From the NCBI GenBank assembly GCA_001724275.1, contig MEDZ01000029.1, positions 1 through 64,000 on the forward strand: 64,000 nucleotides of DNA, written 5' to 3'. The notes beneath the pieces are model-generated. The model worked only from the letters and a program-made list of their open reading frames with translations, did not search any database and was not told where the DNA came from. This document shows positions 60,600 to 64,000 of the stretch, one piece after another. How positions within the stretch are numbered: the first letter of the stretch is position 1; each line of letters begins with the position of its first letter. The position numbers and the translations under genes were made by a program. Source of the stretch: Gemmatimonadetes bacterium SCN 70-22 (GTDB taxonomy: Bacteria > Gemmatimonadota > Gemmatimonadetes > Gemmatimonadales > Gemmatimonadaceae).

Positions 60600-63057
60600 A
60601 GCCGATCGCCTGGCACCCGGATGGCCGGGGCTGGAGCCACGCTGGACCACCAGCGCCAAGAGCGCCGTCGGCACCGCGCTCGGCGACGGGTCGCGCGTGT
60701 GGTTCACCGCGAGTCACGGCATCCTGAATGAGCTGTACTATCCCGAGGTGGACACCGCCTGCCTCCGGGACGCCGGCTTCATGATCACGGCCCGGGACGG
60801 CTTCTTCTCCGAGGAAAAGCGCGACTGCGACCACGGGGTCGAGTGGCTGGCGCCGGGCGTCCCGGCGTTCCGCCTGCGCAATCGCTGCCGGCAGGGGCGC
60901 TACGAGATCGAGAAGCGCGTCTGTACCTCGACCGACTACGATGTGGTGCTGCAGCACGTGCGCTTCACGCCGCTCCATGGCGCGCTCGGCGACTACATCA
61001 TCACGCTCCTGCTGAGCCCCCACCTGGGCAATCACGGCGCGGGCAACACCGGATGGGTCGGTGCGTCCAAGGGCGAGCGCATCCTGTTCGCCCAGCGCGA
61101 TGGCCTGGCCCTCGCCGTGGCCTGCTCGCCGGGGTTCGGCAGGTGCACCGCCGGGTTCGCCGGCAGCCTCGATGCCTGGCACGACGTGCGCGCCAACGGG
61201 CGCCTCGTCGACTGCTTCGATCGTGCCGAGAACGGCAACATCGCGCTCGCCGCGGAGATCGAGATGCTCGGCGCCGTTGGGGAGTTCACCATCGCCATCG
61301 GCTTCGGCCGCGACGCCGAGACGGCCGCGCTGCACGCGCGCGCCTCGCTCCTGCGGAGCTACGACGAGAGCGAGCGCGCGTATGCCGCGCCGTGGCGGGC
61401 GTGGCAGGGGCAACTGCTCGCCCTGGACGAGGCACCGCCTGCCCCGGCGGGCGCCGCGCCGGCGGGCGGAACCGACAGCGGCGCCGCGCCGCGCCCGTTG
61501 TACCGCGCCAGCACGGCCGTCATGCGGACGCACATGTCCGTCGCCATGAACGGCGGCGCCATCGCCAGCCTGTCGGTGCCATGGGGGTCGAGCAAGGGCG
61601 ATGGCGACCTGGGGGGCTATCACCTGGTCTGGCCGCGCGACATGGTGGAGATGGCCGGCGGGCTGCTGGCCGCCGGTGCGCATCGTGAGATGCGCGACAT
61701 GCTGGGCTTCCTGGCCGTGTCGCAGGAGCCGGACGGGCACTGGCCGCAGAACATGTGGCTCAACGGCACCCCGTACTGGCACGGCGTGCAGCTGGACGAA
61801 GCCGCCTTCCCCATCCTGCTGGTGGACGGCGCGCGGCGCGCCGACGCCATCTGGGCCCGGGACGTGGCACGCTTCTGGGGCATGGTGCGCCGCGCCGCCT
61901 GCTTCGTCGCGATGCACGGCCCGGCCACCGACCAGGATCGCTGGGAGGAGGATGCCGGCTACTCCCCCTTCACGCTGGCCGTGACGATCGCCGCCTTGCT
62001 GGCCGCGGCCGAGCTGGCGGACGCGGCCGGCGAGCCGCTGCTGGCGGCCTACCTGCGCGACACCGCCGATGACTGGAATGCCGACATCGAGCGCTGGAGC
62101 TACGTCGAGGACACGCCGCTGAGCCGATCGTTAGGCGTGCAGGGCTACTACATTCGCATCGGCAACGCCAGGGGCGACGAAGAGGGATCGCCCACGCGCG
62201 GGGCCACGCCGGTCAAGAACCGGGCGGCCGGCCATGCCGAGATCGCGACCTATGCGATGGTCAGTGCCGACGCCCTGGCGCTGGTCCGGTTCGGCTTGCG
62301 CGATGCGCACGACCGCCGCGTGACCGACACCGTGCGCGTGATCGACGCGCTCCTGCGCGAGGAGACGGCCACGGGCCCCGCGTGGAAGCGCTACAACGAG
62401 GACGGCTACGGCGAGCACGAGGACGGAAGCCCGTTCGACGGGACGGGGGTCGGGCGTGGCTGGCCGTTGCTGGCCGGCGAGCGCGCGCACTACGAGCTGG
62501 CGGCCGGGCGCGTGGACGAGGCCGCGCGGCTGGCGGCGGTGATGCGCGCACAGACGAGTCCCGGCGGCATGCTCCCCGAGCAGGTGTGGGACGCCCCCGA
62601 CGTCGCACCACTCGAGCTGCGCAACGGGCATCCCACCGGCTCGGCGATGCCGCTGGTGTGGGCGCACGCCGAGTACGTGAAGCTGCTGCGCTCGTTGCGC
62701 GAGGGGCGGGTCCATGACTGCCCCCCGCAGGCGAGGGCACGCTACGTCGAGCGGGCGAACGTCCCGCGCGTCACCGGCTGGCGCGTCACGCGACGGGTGT
62801 CCCGGCTGCGTGCCGGGAGCGCGCTGCGCATCGACGCGCCGGAGCCGGTGCGCGTCCGCTGGACCGCCGATGCCTGGGCGACCTGTGCCGACGCCGAGTC
62901 GCAGGTCATCGCCCCCTCCGTGCACGTGGCGGAGCTGCCGACACAGCGGCTTGCAGCTGGAGCGGTGGTGGAGTTCGCGCTGTACTGGCCCGGCGGGGAT
63001 CGGTGGGAGGGGCGCAACTTCTCGGTAACCGTGGAAGGGGCGGCGCCCACGCCGTGA
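60592..63057 (+). CDS. GH15 glucoamylase (glucan 1,4-alpha-glucosidase)
   Basis: This encodes 821 residues. The N-terminal 270 residues match the bacterial glucodextranase-N domain (SHGILNELYYPEVDTACLRDAGF). The (alpha/alpha)6 catalytic barrel fills about 300-680. The general acid is Glu452 or Glu453 in RWEEDAGYSPFTL, and the general base is Glu663 in LPEQVWD; GSSKGDGDLGGYHLVWPRD is the substrate-site phrase. A C-terminal beta domain ends the protein. There is no signal peptide, so the enzyme works inside the cell, on glycogen or maltodextrins, and releases glucose for the adjacent ROK kinase and pentose-phosphate genes. The gene overlaps pgl by 8 bp. Confidence 0.95.
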   Translation: MSEADRLAPGWPGLEPRWTTSAKSAVGTALGDGSRVWFTASHGILNELYYPEVDTACLRDAGFMITARDGFFSEEKRDCDHGVEWLAPGVPAFRLRNRCRQGRYEIEKRVCTSTDYDVVLQHVRFTPLHGALGDYIITLLLSPHLGNHGAGNTGWVGASKGERILFAQRDGLALAVACSPGFGRCTAGFAGSLDAWHDVRANGRLVDCFDRAENGNIALAAEIEMLGAVGEFTIAIGFGRDAETAALHARASLLRSYDESERAYAAPWRAWQGQLLALDEAPPAPAGAAPAGGTDSGAAPRPLYRASTAVMRTHMSVAMNGGAIASLSVPWGSSKGDGDLGGYHLVWPRDMVEMAGGLLAAGAHREMRDMLGFLAVSQEPDGHWPQNMWLNGTPYWHGVQLDEAAFPILLVDGARRADAIWARDVARFWGMVRRAACFVAMHGPATDQDRWEEDAGYSPFTLAVTIAALLAAAELADAAGEPLLAAYLRDTADDWNADIERWSYVEDTPLSRSLGVQGYYIRIGNARGDEEGSPTRGATPVKNRAAGHAEIATYAMVSADALALVRFGLRDAHDRRVTDTVRVIDALLREETATGPAWKRYNEDGYGEHEDGSPFDGTGVGRGWPLLAGERAHYELAAGRVDEAARLAAVMRAQTSPGGMLPEQVWDAPDVAPLELRNGHPTGSAMPLVWAHAEYVKLLRSLREGRVHDCPPQARARYVERANVPRVTGWRVTRRVSRLRAGSALRIDAPEPVRVRWTADAWATCADAESQVIAPSVHVAELPTQRLAAGAVVEFALYWPGGDRWEGRNFSVTVEGAAPTP

Positions 63058-63080
63058 GCGGGGGCGCCGCCCCGGCTCAC
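63054..63080. terminator. Shared hairpin containing the stop codons of both convergent genes
   Basis: GTGAGC at 63054-63059 pairs with GCTCAC at 63075-63080, and GGGGC at 63061-63065 pairs with GCCCC at 63069-63073 around a 3-nt loop. One G-G mismatch separates the two stems. The outer arms hold the TGA of the glucoamylase gene (63055-63057) and, on the other strand, the TGA of the amidohydrolase gene (63077-63079). Confidence 0.7.
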
Positions 63081-64000
63081 GGCCGCCGCAGCGCCTCCAG
63101 CGCCTCCTTCTCGCGCACCCAGTATGGCTTGGGGAAGGCCCGCGCCGTCGGCCACACGCGATCGAGCGTCATCCCCTCGTACACCTCCCCATCCTTCACC
63201 ACGTACCGGATGTCCGTCGAGTTCCGGATGTTGTCGAGCGGGTTGGCGTTGAGGACGACGAGGTCGGCGAGCTTGCCCGCCTCGATCGACCCCAGGTCCT
63301 TCCCGTAGCCGATCGACTCCGCGCCGTGGATCGTCGCGATGCGCAGCGCCTCCATCGGCGTCATGTCGCCGCTCTGCAGCATCCACAGCTCCCAGTGCGC
63401 GCCGATCCCGTCCTGCTGCCCGTGCGACCCCAGCCCCGCGCGCCCGCCGGCCCGCACGATGTCGCGCACCCCGCGGGCGATGGCCGGGAAGTTGTAGTCT
63501 TCCTCCACGATGAGCGGGCGGCGGCGCGCCTGGCGCGTGAGGAGCTCGGCGGGGGTGAAGTAGGAGGTCTTGGGATCCTTGTCCAGCTCCGTGCGCGCGC
63601 GCCAGTAGCCGTCGCCGGCCGGCGCCCCGTATGCCACCACCAGCGTCGGGGTGTACGTGATGCGCGCATCGGCCAGTACCGTCACCACGTCCTTGTACAG
63701 CGGCACCTGCCCGATCGAGTGCTCCAGCGCGGTGTAGCCGTCGATCGCCATGGTGATGTCGGCCTTGAGGTCGGCCGCCCCCTCGTTGGTCGCATTGATC
63801 CCCTCGGCAATCGCCGCCTGCAGGATCCACTGCCGCTGGATGCGCCGCGGCTGCAGGTACTGCTTGAGCGAGTTGACTCCCTGCCCCTTGTAGCGGCGCA
63901 CGACGGCCAGCGCGTCGTCGTACGAGCGGATGGGCGTGTTGTTGCTGGTGAGGGGGAAGCCGGTGGCGTAGATGCGCGATCCCACCATCTCGCCCGCGTC
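63077..64000 (-). CDS. Amidohydrolase, C-terminal part (cut by window edge)
   Basis: The window holds the last 307 codons, and the frame stays open to position 64000. The sequence lines up with the C-terminal half of the propeller/amidohydrolase at 46227-49646: EMVGSRIYATGF, ITMAIDGYTALEHS, GLGSHGQQDGIGAHWELW, GAESIGYGKDLGSIEAGKLADLVVLNANPLDNIRNSTDIRYVV, broken here only by list commas, and DRVWP. It is therefore probably also the end of a propeller fusion with an exported N-terminus outside the window. His in ALEHS and GSHGQ are likely metal or substrate ligands. It converges on the glucoamylase gene across a shared hairpin. Confidence 0.92.
   Translation of the reverse strand, partial: DAGEMVGSRIYATGFPLTSNNTPIRSYDDALAVVRRYKGQGVNSLKQYLQPRRIQRQWILQAAIAEGINATNEGAADLKADITMAIDGYTALEHSIGQVPLYKDVVTVLADARITYTPTLVVAYGAPAGDGYWRARTELDKDPKTSYFTPAELLTRQARRRPLIVEEDYNFPAIARGVRDIVRAGGRAGLGSHGQQDGIGAHWELWMLQSGDMTPMEALRIATIHGAESIGYGKDLGSIEAGKLADLVVLNANPLDNIRNSTDIRYVVKDGEVYEGMTLDRVWPTARAFPKPYWVREKEALEALRRP

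Overview
This window is a dense, roughly 70% GC bacterial chromosome segment. I see no rRNA, tRNA, CRISPR, insertion sequence or phage gene in it. The content points to a member of the Gemmatimonadota or a close relative. This is an inference from the gene mix: BNR/VPS10-type secreted proteins of about 1,100 residues, a TolB-propeller/amidohydrolase fusion, DUF5117-type zinc proteases, Ser/Thr kinases fused to TolB/FlgO-like and TPR regions, and many Sec or Tat leaders. No single marker gene proves it.

Layout. 1-5326 holds the 5' end of an exported protein, a small secreted protein, a probable gene remnant, a YbaL-type K+/H+ antiporter, an exported amidohydrolase and a Tat-exported SDR protein. 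5515-13462 holds a DUF5916 outer-membrane protein, a BNR/VPS10 protein, a glycine-zipper membrane protein and a gamma-glutamyltransferase. 13635-20098 holds a conserved secreted protein, an acyltransferase, a LytS/LytTR two-component pair, a DUF885 peptidase and a thioesterase. 20248-25718 holds a GGDEF-EAL protein, an HPF/RaiA-like protein, an M28 peptidase, a TerB-DUF697 protein and a small membrane protein. 25758-36594 is again mostly secreted hydrolases: a second BNR/VPS10 protein, DinB-like, beta-lactamase-like, amidase, lipoprotein and DUF5117 protease. 36771-39355 carries a tiny secreted ORF that overlaps the start of a complete family B DNA polymerase. 39414-44534 holds a 12-bp tandem repeat, a metallo-beta-lactamase-like protein with a degraded active site, a second LytS/LytTR pair and a DegP-like protease. 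44753-56425 is a signalling block: two Ser/Thr kinases on either side of a propeller/amidohydrolase, a DUF488 protein and two overlapping hybrid histidine kinase genes. 56681-63057 is the oxidative pentose-phosphate set (ROK kinase, zwf, gnd on minus; pgl and GH15 glucoamylase on plus). The window ends inside a second propeller-type amidohydrolase.

How it fits together. The exported peptidases, amidase, gamma-glutamyltransferase and amidohydrolases suggest a cell that scavenges peptides and amides outside the cytoplasm. The glucoamylase-pgl / zwf-gnd-ROK cluster would turn alpha-glucan into glucose, glucose 6-phosphate and NADPH. Many gene pairs overlap by ATGA or GTGA, so translational coupling is a repeated device here. 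A DNA word, GTTAGG, carries every TTA leucine codon that I noticed and looks selected at the DNA level.
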